Shown: piece by piece, positions 49,841-61,970 of the stretch | Layout of the letters: each line of letters begins with the position of its first letter | Position numbering within the stretch: position 1 is the first letter of the stretch | Origin: Physcomitrium patens | Lineage: Eukaryota; Streptophyta; Bryopsida; Funariales; Funariaceae | Assembly: GCF_000002425.4 (NCBI RefSeq) | Contig: NC_037254.1 | Span: 9,866,408 to 9,930,407 of the forward strand | DNA length: 64,000 bases | Direction of reading: 5' to 3' | Position numbers and translations under genes: made by a program | The notes under the pieces: model-generated | What the model was told of the DNA's origin: nothing | The model's database searches: none | Seen by the model: the letters and a program-made list of their open reading frames with translations, nothing else

Positions 49841-52800
49841 TCATGAAGAAGTAACATCAGGTTTTAGCAAAAACCTGGGCTTCAAAAGATCCTCTAGAGC
49901 GTTAGTTGATCCACCCTTCGGGAGTCTACTTGAAAGAAAAACATTCCTATGATACAACAACTTGTCAGTATCCTGAGACTCCTTGGGAGATTCCGAATCC
50001 AACTCGTCGATGCTAATAAAATCTGCTCGTTCATCACCTGATTCTGTGACCTTGTCACCCACATCATTAACAGCACACAAGTGTTGTCTTTGATATTCTC
50101 CCTCAGCTGATGCAGTGGGTGCAAAATACCTACCTTCTCTTTTAGAACCTATGTTGTCTTTTGATGTAGATGTAGGCTGTTTTTTCTTCTTCGGATGACG
50201 AAGTTTACAGGTACTTGATGAGCATTTCCCTGTCACAGCATACTGAGGACACACATACGTGTGCTTCTTGTTGCACTGCCACAAAAATACCAATATTCAA
50301 ACCATCTCCCTTAATATGCTGGATACTTAAAATAACCAACATTTTCGAAAAACCACACAAATAACTAACACTTGCATAAACTATGTAACCATGGATTCAC
50401 AAACATTTCTTTGAGAATTATCCGCTTGATCTCTTTGCCCATATATCCTCCTAACTAGCAGCAAGCGTCTGAGAGGATGACAAACGATCCTCGAACTAAC
50501 ATCAGAACTTAAGAGGGATCAAGAACAACACCAGATCTGCTGGCAGATAATGATGCTTGGCTTTAAGTCCAGAGTTTTTCGAAGGAATCAACTAACGAAC
50601 GAAATCAGGTCACGAAATAGTCACGAAATGTTTCTTCTTCACTTACATCTTGAAACCAGTGAAAAGTGTATTGTTGATGATAGTTTGCCTTACCATGTCA
50701 CCGTCAGAACAATAGCCTTGGAGGAAGCCCTCACAAATTGGAGCTTTAGGATTGACGTTGACATGCCTGTAAGGACAATTTTCATTTGTGCATAGACCTG
50801 CAGAGCCAGCATAAGCTCATTCCACAGATAGTAAAGCCACATCAAAACTCTACCAAAGAAAATTAACCAAACATAAGCTCAAAATGATATCATCGACGGG
50901 TGATAATGTTATCACATAAAACTGTCGATTAAACAGGGTCGTTGAAAGCCTGGAAGGTTAAAGTGCAAAAGAACGACTTGAACAAACAATTCACCATCTG
51001 TTCCTAAGCATAAAATCAGAAAATAAGCCATACCTTCAAGGAAGTATGAGCAGTCTGACATGCGTTCTGGAATAACCTGCAAGAGAGGATTGAGAAGAAT
51101 GGGAACGAGGAATAAAATAGAACGAATGTACCACTATAAGATTTACTTGCACACAACATCACCAAGATCAGTGGTCTAGCATACGTTCCTTCTCCGCATC
51201 AAGGTTGATATCATCACGATCAGCGGTGGCATGAGACTAATACCGCCTCAAGGGATAGAGCAGGAACACGACAGTAGTACCAAAGAAAGTGAAAGTACTG
51301 CTGATAGACTAGCTCTTGTGCTTGAAGAGCCTGACCAGACCAATTCATACCTTATGGGTCAAGCGGCATGCCGGATCTGAGCAAGACCCTCTAAGAAATT
51401 TTGTGCAAACAGCCACCTTTTCAGGATCGTGAATATAGAGACATTTACCATCCCCCCTTTTGCATACACCAAACCTTGTATAGTACACACAAAAGGCTTG
51501 CTTTTTAGCTCTGCGTAATCTAGCGTTGTGAAGGCTCCAGCGAACTTTCTCACTTGCAAACACACGGGCAGTTGTCCTCGAGTCCCTGACAAGCTGATTG
51601 CCAAATCCTTTCCGTACATACCTGCATTTTGAAATGAAATTCTCGTCTAAAAGTCCTAATCCAGAATGCAATATGAGCTTCTACTTGATAAGATGATGAA
51701 AGTCAACTAATATACTCTTTAACATTGGGCAATGAGCTTCAAGTTGCCAGACCAGAACCATTCAATAATAGATTAGAACAATAGTTTCTGGATAAGGAGC
51801 TGTGAAAGACAAATGTAACTTAGCGGACATAACAAAAACTTATGACAGACATAATAAAAACCAGTGCTACAGCGAGAGACTCTGGGAAAAATGACAAGCA
51901 CTCACACAGCTCCGCCAATTCCGCCAGATTCCACCGAAGAAACCGAGGAAGGTTCAACAGACCCTGCAAACAAAGCATCATAACATTCTTATCATACTCT
52001 TGGAGCAAAGATCCCAAGACGCAGAAATCATTCCAAGCTCTTACCAATCTGCATTGACGGCTTCAGACCCTTGGGAAGTGAATAATTAAACCCGGAATTA
52101 TATATTTAGACAAATACAACTGGAACAATGTGTTTCCCTTCTCGGCAGTATACACAGCCCCTCAAAAGGAAAATTAGAGTATGCATCAAAGAATCAATAT
52201 CACCTCAAAACATGCAACCAGCCGAAACAACATAATTTAGTCGATCTGCAGGTATGATAACTAAAAGCTGCTAATCAACTTGAACACTAGCAAAAATATC
52301 AGATACTGCCATTGGAACATTATTTAGGGATATTGAACAGGTCAAATGCAATACCTGAGTAGAGCTTTGCTTGATTATCAGAATCCTGCAATGACCTTCG
52401 CTCAACTCTGGCCTTTGCAACCGCTTCCTTCTTAACCCTTTTCTCTTTTTCTGCTTCAGCAACTACTTTCGTTGCAGCCTAAACATCGAGCACATGCAAA
52501 TAGAGAAAACCAAGAGGAAGTTAGAGCACATCACTTGGCGTATAAATGCACTATGGTCAATAAATAATCAAGGAAAGAGGCCATTGAATAATATACCTCA
52601 CTAGCAAGTATGGATTGTGTCATGAGGGATTTTGTCCACTTCAAGTTTGCCCCACTCCTGCTAACGACACCTGATCGGTGGAGTGAAAATCCATCTGCAG
52701 ATCGAGTGTAGACTGGGTGCCCTGATCGATACTTCTGTAGCTGATTTCTGTTACAAGAGAAACGATGACAAGGTGTCACTACGGTAAACATCTCAAACCG

Positions 52801-55800
52801 AAAGTGTATGCTGGAGTATTTTCAGGTATGAGCCAAACTGAGCGCACACAAATGTATGATATCCAGTCGAGATGCCTGAGATATGTTCACACCTTCCACC
52901 ACTGCTACGACTCAAGCAGAGGACATCTACATGCCAGACACAGCTAGATAGTTACTATAGTGACTGGATGAAGCAAACGACATATTTTCCGTGGTTGATT
53001 GATTCGTCATCGAAAGGAAAAAAGACACCGCAAAAAGAAAGACGCAATACTAAGACGTCGATGATCATGAAAGTAAATGTAATTACATGAACACATCAGA
53101 AGTGCGACATTAAAAAGCTAGCCAAATTTCAGCACCTGTTCTTAGACATGTTGCAAAATGAAAATTTCACTGAGAAAGATATCACGAGGTAAAGAATCTA
53201 GGGCAGGAGGGACAATAAGTAAAAGAACAAGAGACATAGAATAATTTGAGCTAAAATGTGTGTGCAAATCATGTATGTTGCAAATGTGATGGACATAAAT
53301 CTGAGAGTGTGCACCAAAAATCACTCTACAAAAACTATGCTGTCTAGTTGAGATCACACAACAGTTTACACCGTTGTGAGTAGCTCTATGCAGCACTTAA
53401 AAGCAAAGAAAGAACGAAACAAGCACTATCCCCGAAGTTCAGATGTTGAAACAAAAGACTCAAATTTGCTCAAAAAATGCTAGAATATGGTTGATGTTGA
53501 CCCTATATCAAAGCTTACATATTTGGGAACCAATACGAACTGTCAACGCCTAGTGTTCATCAAAATAATAAATAGGACAAGACAAATGTACGAGACTGAC
53601 CTTATATGGAAAAATAATGCACCCATTTTCCCTTCATGTGGAGGTCTACCACGTCGCAAGCGTGGTGCTACAATTTTCGCCCTTTTCCAAGGAAACAGAG
53701 GATATCGCTTATTTTTACACACACCCAGGACAGAAGTATTGTGTTTGCCCTCATTACTAAGAGTCCAAACCTTTGCCACGCTATGGACTCTGCCATTCTT
53801 TTGGGATAACACTGCAAATATGGACGACTTACACCATCAGCAACAACTTTTAGAAGGATACATATGAGGTCTCCACTGGTGTAAACATTTGAAACTATAA
53901 AATCCCCAATCATTTCAGCAAGTCAATACTGTTGATATGTATGTCAATATAAATGCGTAAAGAATCATACAATACAACATGCGGATTGAGCTAGAAAACA
54001 ACCTCTACCAAGCTTCGTCTTCGTCTTCGTTTGAGCAGAATATTTCCTCTGCCGGCTCGTAGATTTCATCTGATCACCAACTTCTTGGAACAAAGCATCG
54101 TTTGCACTACTTTCGTGGCGATGACCGCAGCGGACAAGTTGATTGGTTTTCCTTTTAACATAGCCTAGAGGAACATCACATTTCTCCATACCAGGTCTTG
54201 AACTCGGTGACGCAGACGCTGTGGACGGTCCAACTGCAGACCGATTCAACTTTCTCTGCATGAACAACTTTTTCCCAGATACCACATACCCGAACGTCTC
54301 ATCGGAAGCTCTACCTGACGGCTTAATAGCGGGGTTACACGCCAAGGTAGTGAGGTCACTGCTTGCCTCGACGCAAGTGGGTCTGCATGGAGATGATTTG
54401 GATGAAGGTGCAGAGGGTATGCCTGTCACAATTGACTCAGGATGAGTGGCTAAAGTTTCATCTCCAGCAGGATTTGATCCTCTTATCGAAGAAAGCATTG
54501 GCTTTTCAGACGGTTTTGCACAAATAGTATTCATTTTAATATCCGGATTCTTTTCAGAAGGACATGCAGTAGAGGTGGTACTTGGGCTGAGGGCACCAAC
54601 TTGAACATGTTTCGGTAACTGTGATGCAGACAAAGCAAGACTCTTACCAGAATCTGTCGCATCTTTCTGACGACATCTATACGAAGTAGTAGGCTGCGCA
54701 ATGACATTGGCTTGGCAAGAAACTTGCTGCGTAGGAAACCTTACTATACTAAACTTTTTCCGGACGTAGGCACTGGGTTGGACAACTACCGCGGGTGCAT
54801 GGCGAGGATCGTTGGGGAATCTTTGAGAACTGACAGATGTGGGTTCCCTACGCCATGTCTTACTACTCCTGTACGAGCGTAGTTCCGGAAACTGTGGTGC
54901 AGCTATTGATTGAGCTGGGGGGTGGCTAGATGCAAGGTGCGTATTTACTGGCTTGAGAACTGGTACGGTGTTCATCATCCCATCTTTCAAACTGGATATC
55001 TGATTCTTGACCGAAATCAACCCTCGCTTAATTTCTTCGGCAACAGTATTAGTCTTCTTGCCATTAGCTGCAGTGTCAACCACAGTTGTCACTTGCTGCA
55101 TGTTATCGCCATTTTCAACACGCACTAGTTTACGCCTCTTGCCCAACTCCCGCTCGACATGCAAAACTGCCTTATCATTTTCGGCAGAAAGCTGTGGGAT
55201 CAACTTCAGATCTGCTCTCGACTCATTAACAGAAGCCGCTACCTCGCTTGTAAAAGCCCTGGCCAGTTTTGTAGAATCTGTATCTCCCTCGGTAAATCTT
55301 TCTTGCGGCTCATTTCGAAAATTTCCTCCTGGCCTAGCCAACTGATATTCTTCTTTATCTGATGTGTTTGACAAGTCAGAAGACTGTGGCGCAGTTGTTA
55401 TGTCTTGTTTCTCCTGCACTATGCAAGCTTCTCCTTTCTCCGTCATGACATTCCGCAACTTTGGCATAGAAACTAATTTCTCACTAACCAACCCACCTGG
55501 TTGCTTGGCCTGCTTATGTCCTGGTAAGCCTAATGAGTGGTGTAGTTCAGAATGCACAGATTGGTGAAAAGATTCTGCAGTTCTGTCATTGACTGGAGAT
55601 TCTCCGTTGGTTTCTATACCTGAGGGTATCAATGTACTTAAGCTGGTTCCAGAAATGACGACCTGCCGATCTACGACCTCTGTCAACGAACTGACCCTCG
55701 TATCCCCTACACACGGATTACATCTGGACATCACTGCAGCTTCTTTTCCAGAATGTAGTAGCTGGTCTATCTGTACGATTTGTCCATCCACAAACGACTC

Positions 55801-58800
55801 TTCCAGTAAAAATTTCGTCGCCATAGAGGACGATTCCAGGGTTCTAAATATAATTTCCGAAGGCTCTGAAGAGTCTCTCTCTTTACTGACTTTCGAAGTA
55901 GGTAAGTCTTGTAACATGTGCTGGGAGCACGAAAAACCGAGAACATCCTCTTGCAATATCGACTCACCAGGGGAATGGGACTTGCCCAATGACTCAGAGG
56001 GCTTTAAGTCAGATCCAGTTGGCGTCTTCAGTAAATTGGCGATGGGAATGAGTTCGGTCTTGTGGTCAGTAAGAATCACTTTCTGCCCTGTTCCCTCATT
56101 GAAATCTGTGCTAAGCTTACTGACTGTGACGAGGTCATCATCGGTTCCAAGAACCACAGTTGGAGAATGAAGAGTAACTTCCGATGCCAGACTTGACGGA
56201 TAAGTAGAGGCTCTAACAGGACCTGATTCTATAATTCCATTTTCCAGGAATTGTCTATTTTTTTCCGATGGTACCAGAGATTTCCTTTCCAATAAGGACC
56301 TTGAGCCCGATACAGACTTGGAATCCTTTCCCGGGTGCATCGTTCCTTCTTGCACCTCATCCTGAATCTGCCCAGACTTCACAATAGAAATCCTTTTCTT
56401 GTGTTCTTCTCCTTCCTTTGGTGTATCCTTGGGTATCACAGTACCTACATCATCAGTATTAGAAATTTCAACAAAAGACGGCTCAGCCGCAGCACCAAAA
56501 GCATCTTGTACTCTAGAAGTAATCCTCTCTGGTTGGATATCCCAGTCCACTTCTAAATCTTGTGATACTTTTACAGGCTTGACGTTAGAAATATTTCTGA
56601 TTATTTCCGATGAACTTTCTGCAACAGGTTGCATAGAAACCGAGTGCTTTCCAACAATCAGAGTCGCATCTTTTGAAATGCTCGAACTTGCCCTCTCACC
56701 AGAAAATTGAACATTATTCTTGTACAATGGCAACTTATTGTCCAAGTTCCCATGTTGTTCGGGCTTGGTTTCTAGCCCTGCAAACTTTCGTCTTTTGCTT
56801 GGCCTAAGAGGTGGAGGCGATCCTCTCTCATTCTTGATCTTATCCGTTGAAAGCCGCACAATGTCTAAAGAGTCGGTCGCCTTTTGCATCACACCGATGT
56901 ACCTGCAGTGTGATTGCTCTTCTGTTGAAAAAACAGGAATCTGACACCCACTTCGACTTCTTTCATCTTCCACATGGTCCCCAACAGCCCTTGAGGAATG
57001 AATCATTGTAGATCCATCCGGTGCTGCTTTTCTTTCTACTCCACTCTGCATATTCGCGGATATCCCAGAAGCAGCATGTTGATCAGTCCCACCCGCAAAA
57101 CTGGTCTTTCTTCCTAGTAACCAAGGCGACCTATCACCGTTCCGTATACAACTTTCGTCTGCCCGTAGCGCCCGTCTGTGGCAATCCGGGTATTCTTCCG
57201 GACTCCGAGAATGAAGATTTATTCTGGGTAACCCAATACTAAGATTTGAAAGTTCACTTCGTTTAACTTCATGTGAACCATTCCTGTATTTGTTGGTTTT
57301 ACTATTAGAGCGATAAGATCTAGGGGGAGCCCGCAAGGAGGATCGATCAATATGTGTAGTCGGTCTGGACAAGCTAGATCTGGTACGTAATTTCGACTCC
57401 AGAGATATATCTATACTGTGGTGAGGTCGATGACCATCATGTGGAGACCACAACCCTCTATCAGATAAATTCTGAGGTGAGATGTGCGGAGTCCTCGAGT
57501 CCTGTTTATCACACCAACGCTCCATACGTCGGTCATCAGGTTCAGGTATACTCCTGTACTTCATCTGCTTTCGTGAGTGCAAGGGAGAAGAGTGAGACCT
57601 ATCTCGATTGTAGAACCTTTCATCGCTGATTTCTAATCCGTCAGACCTTGTTTTCTCAAACTCCAGGTGACTTTCAGCTCGTCGAGACGTCGGCTCAAGA
57701 AGGTTGTCTTCCAAACGATCAATTCTTGGCAGCTTGAATGAAGGCGTTCGCAGATTACTGTCAACACCTTCATAACTACGCCGTTTTCCTGCCTCGCGAG
57801 TGCTTGCAAGATTGTCATCCTGTAAATTCCTTGACCAACAAATACCTGTGTACAAAGCCAGAGGTGAAGTTACCTTCGACACTGATGTAGGAGAGTGTGG
57901 TCGAACATGCTGAGGAAGTGAATCGCGGCTCCAACTCTCATTTTCAGTATTAGCACCACGAGACTGATTCAGTAGTTGCTCAACCCAAGGTTGCGGCGGC
58001 AATATGTAAGGCTTAGAAATATGAGGATCTACGAAGTGATTCTCACAAACTCTTCCTGCACCGGAGGAACTTTCATTTAGAAACCAACCACGTCTATCTG
58101 CCCCTCCGTACACGGAAGACCCACGCATGGTTTCACGTATTCCAAACAGGTGTCCTGACCGATCATCGTGGTGAAACTCAGACCCAAGTGTGCTCGGTTC
58201 CGCAGTCCGAAACTTCATTTCTGGCTGTATAATAGCTGAGTTTTCCGCATACGGAATTTGGGGCCCGAAACCTGGAGGACCACTCTGTGTTGACAGTCCT
58301 TCAGTGAAGTTGGATGGACCCCTGAAACTCGGAGGAAAACTCTGTGGAGGCAAAGCCTTGTTGTAAATAGATGAATGCCTGAATCCGGGTGGACACGCTT
58401 GTGGAGGGAGTGTTTCCGAGTGCATAAGCGGGGGCCTAAATCCAGAAAGAAACGTTTGTGACGGGATTGCCTGCATCTGTGCTTTCAAGTCCATCCTTTG
58501 GGCAGAGCATTCAGCAACCAAAGTCCTATGCCGATGTGCCGCCATCGCTTTCATATCCCAGGTTTCTGCAGCTGCTGATCCAACTGAAGCTGACATACCT
58601 ATGGACCCTGTCGCCACTATCATTCGAGGCCGACCATTGTAATTCTCGTCATGAGATGGGGGACCGTGTCCACCGTTATACACACCACGAACTCCTGGCG
58701 CAATAGCCTCCATACGTAGTGCTTCTCTATGAGAAAACCGTAAGCCACCCAGGCCATGGCTCCCGCCATCATTGCTCCTAGTATATTCCGGCCCGAACCC

Positions 58801-58812
58801 CGGCGGCATCAT
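49841..58812 (-). CDS. Very large five-finger CCCH zinc-finger protein (ZC3H3 / Arabidopsis C3H7 type)
   Basis: CDS exons: 58812-54009, 53667-53601, 52747-52597, 52478-52355, 51963-51906, 51621-51351, 51076-51034, 50797-50694, 50275-49841; about 2018 aa, phases close. The first exon alone encodes about 1600 residues. Residues 1-8 read MMPPGFGP; imperfect PPGF/PPSF units recur to about residue 190. A long Ser/Arg/Pro-rich low-complexity region follows; near its end lie PLGYVKRKTNQLVR and, across exons, KYRSGHPVYTRSADGFSLHR. Residues about 1779-1901 hold five CCCH fingers: CVYYTRFGVCKRGDGKCLYIH, CTKFLRGSCSDPACRLTH, CSYFLEGLCTNENCPYRH, CEGFLQGYCSDGDMCNKKH, CPQYAVTGKCSSSTCKLRH. This array matches the ZC3H3 family, nuclear RNA-binding proteins linked to polyadenylation and mRNA export. 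The open frame extends to a TTG at 58833, so ATG 58812 is chosen. Confidence 0.9.
52045..52069 (-). other. Candidate 25-nt alternative (poison) exon in the CCCH gene
   Basis: Between coding exons 4 and 5. Acceptor ttattcacttcccaag and donor TTG|GTAAGAGC flank a 25-nt segment beginning GGTCTG, the same six bases that begin exon 5. Inclusion shifts the frame and gives TGA within a few codons of exon 5. Confidence 0.35.
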
Positions 58813-59780
58813 CTTCTTTAAAACCAGCAACAATGTCCAAAATATCTCTTACAAACTATCTACCTGCAAACGCAGCCATTCTCGAATTGAGTATGCTTAT
58901 AGAATGTCTCGCTCCAATTACGAACTCTCTACTCTCCCGTTCAATTCACAACCTAAAATAACTCTAAAGCATGTTGATATCTGCAGGACGGACATGTCGG
59001 AAGTCTATTCCTGATTATTCATCAAACCCTCATTTTCGAATTTCCTGGTAAACTAAAAACTTGCTTTTGCAGAACGCCACCAAACACGGGAAAATCCAAT
59101 CTGTAAGCAAACTGGGTAGAAAAACACAAGAATAAGCCCACCATTAACACCAGAACCCCCACACTGATCGTTCGCCCAACGATGACTTTGATACCTGCAG
59201 CACACGCAATCTTATGACCTAATCCACTCTCCACAACACATCATTTGCAGTAGTTTATTACCTACCGAAAACAACAACGACCGTCTCCAACAATCTCTGA
59301 AATCAAGACACTACACTATCAATTAACGATCTAAAGCTCCTAAAACTCCTTCACACAACACACAAACAAACAAAAAAAAAAAAAAAAAAAAAAAACACTG
59401 CAACATGCACCAAACTCTAGGAATACACCTATTCCCGGTTGAATTAAGGACATTCACCTGCTCAAAACAGCCACGCCAACCTTCTCACACATTCACAGCG
59501 CACACCTAAACAGTCTTCACCTAGCCGAACAGACTTTCCAAGGGATTGTGCAATCGGGCCCGACTCGGCCCAATTTCCCTGCTCAATGAAGCGCTTCAAA
59601 ACTTGAACTTCACCGCAATGGAGCGAGGACGCATCGGGGCCTTATCGAGAGTCTCGGCAGATTGTGAGGATAGCCATGAAGCCCCGCTTCACAGACTTCT
59701 CGTATCCTAATTAGGGCTTCACCTTCACCATTCATACTTCAACGCGAATTCTGAGGAGTACTTTCTAGATGCCGGAGCCA
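58813..59780 (-). promoter_or_regulatory. Probable 5' UTR, leader intron and promoter of the CCCH gene
   Basis: Gene-like composition continues upstream of the ATG, with an A(24) run at 59372-59395 (T in the transcript) and a GC-rich island at 59530-59780. The island is the likely promoter/first-exon area. No TATA box clearly placed. Confidence 0.4.
59372..59395 (+). repeat. A(24) homopolymer
   Basis: Follows CACAAACAAAC; upstream of the CCCH gene. Confidence 0.95.
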
Positions 59781-59799
59781 AGTTCACATCCGTTTCGGT

Positions 59800-60550
59800 G
59801 AAGTCTCAGGTCCACTTGTTTACCAAGACCCGCTCTTGGTTGTTGGGTGAAGCCAAGGCCCCCCCTCGTAAGGAATTAAGACTGTGTTGTGAATTAAGAC
59901 TATTAGAAATGAATAAGACTAATTATGAGGCTAATGCTACTACAATAAATTTTAAGTTGTTTTTTCTTGTTTTGAACATGTTCAAGTTGATATTATAACT
60001 AATAATGTGTGTGTATGTATGTATGTATGTATGTATGTATAAATACGTGGTATCATTTTTTAAGACAATCATAATACAATGATCATGCAAATAAGGTACC
60101 TACATACTTAAATGATTTTTTTTTATTAGTCATGTATTTTAATCTCAAATCTATGTTGATTCAGTTGAAACACATAATAGAAAGAAAGATGGAATTAAAT
60201 CAATGCATATAACAGAATACAAATGAAACACTTGCAATAAGACACAATTTATTTTTTTAATTCTGTTCGGATGTGTTTTCTGTATAATTCTTTTGAATAA
60301 ATCTCAAAATTATAAAGTAACCTATTCTGAATTGTTAAGTAACATTGACTACTTGTAATTCTAAATATTCTTATATTCAACTATTGATTTCCTCATAACC
60401 ATCATTAATCAAAACAATCTCAAATCCTAACTACTATCTAAGTTGTCACCATCACCCAAATTCCAAAAACCTTTAAATATGTACAAAACTCAAACTTCAT
60501 TACCATTTTAACGTTAAATTCTTTTGTTTGTTTTTTGTTTTTTTGACAGG

Positions 60551-60595
<45 letters not shown>

Positions 60596-61960
60596 TGTGT
60601 AAATTAATTTTTGATAAAAATTTCATTAATGTAATGTGTAAAAGAACGATACAAGAAATTATTTGTAAATTCAATACATCTTTAGTTGTGACATGCACTG
60701 GATGTTGCCCCCATGTGCATCAGTTGATTTGGAATTACTTAATTTTACTTTTTAAAGACTTATCAATGTAATGCTAGTATCCAAAAAAAAAAATTATAGA
60801 TTTTTTTTTGCCATTTGGGAATTAGAATATGCATTTTAGTATGTTTGTATTATATGATATCATGTATTAAATATCTTGAATAAAAAATAATAATTTAATA
60901 CTTAAATATCCTATATTTGTTTAAAAACTTCTTGTGTACAATGTATCAGTTTCAACAATAATAGAAAAGTAATTTTTTACTATTAAGACACATATAATTT
61001 ACTTTTTCTTAATTATTTTTAAAAAATTATTATTTTTCTGTTTTTAAAATTCTTTTTTATCAAAGACTTTGGTTTTAAAAAATTATTAATTTTTTGTATA
61101 CACTGAAAAGAATTACAAAATTATCTATATGTGTGTGTATGTGCACACATACACATAAATATTGAGATATTCGTATTTTTTTGTTTAGACATTATAGTTG
61201 TTCCTTGATGGACATTATGCATAAGTAGAAATTTATACTTTCTCATAGCCACATTAATAAACACACAGTAATAACATTTGTTTAGATATGGCACCATGAA
61301 ACATGAATTTCTATTTTGAAAACATCTCAAGGTGATGTAATCATGAGATGAGAAGATTGTAATTATTGCATGTGAAAATTCAAATAAGTATTTATATTTT
61401 CACAAAGGTGTATGTCACAAGTAAGTTTAACAAATTTTTTCTTGTCAATACAGTGTACACCAATACATACGAAACTTTAGTTCGGTTCTTCAGTTTTAGT
61501 TGTTTGTATACAAATGGAATTTTATTTTATTTTTCTGCAAATGTTTTTGCAATAGCTAAAAATAGAATATTAAAAAGTAATGATAGAATGAAAAACATTA
61601 GCGACAAATGATTTTGAAATGAGAGCTGCTGCTAAGCCGTCACAATCTGCACATTCGACCTTAATCCTAATTCCGCTATCCACATGAGCAGTTCTCAACC
61701 TCACCAAATTGACAATTAACGTGCAATGGTCACGTTGTAGGTGTGAAATGAACCATACTTTTCACTGATGCTTTGCATACCAGGTGCCTTGAATCTAAAT
61801 TCGACCACTAAAGGGAGATAAAATGCATACTCTCTGAATTCCTTCTCAGCTTAATAGTAGCGCATTTACCACTTTTTCAAAACTGAGGAAGAATATTTAT
61901 TTTCTACAAAAAAAAACTAAAGAAAATGTCACTAAAAAGAAACAAAAAAAGGTTAACTGA
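59800..61960. other. AT-rich intergenic region
   Basis: Contains a (GTAT)n tract at about 60010-60040 and (TA)n at 60553-60591. No gene, element end or RNA recognised. Confidence 0.6.
60553..60591. repeat. (TA)n microsatellite
   Basis: About 19 TA units. Flanks are not inverted copies of each other, unlike the tracts at 40.1 and 47.3 kb. Confidence 0.95.
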
Positions 61961-61970
61961 TCATCACCTA

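Noticed and set aside
54221-57629. Many plus-strand open frames opposite the CCCH gene
   Set aside because: Shadows of the long minus-strand exon; no independent domains.
58813-58833. The 1622-codon open frame appears to start at 58833
   Set aside because: The codon at 58833 is TTG; the first ATG in frame is at 58812, giving MMPPGFGP, which is the better start.
60010-60040. (GTAT)n tract as part of a longer structure
   Set aside because: Simple tetranucleotide repeat with no paired copy or neighbouring feature.
60553-60591. Second inverted-repeat element around this (TA)n tract
   Set aside because: The flanks are not inverted copies of any other site seen in the window.
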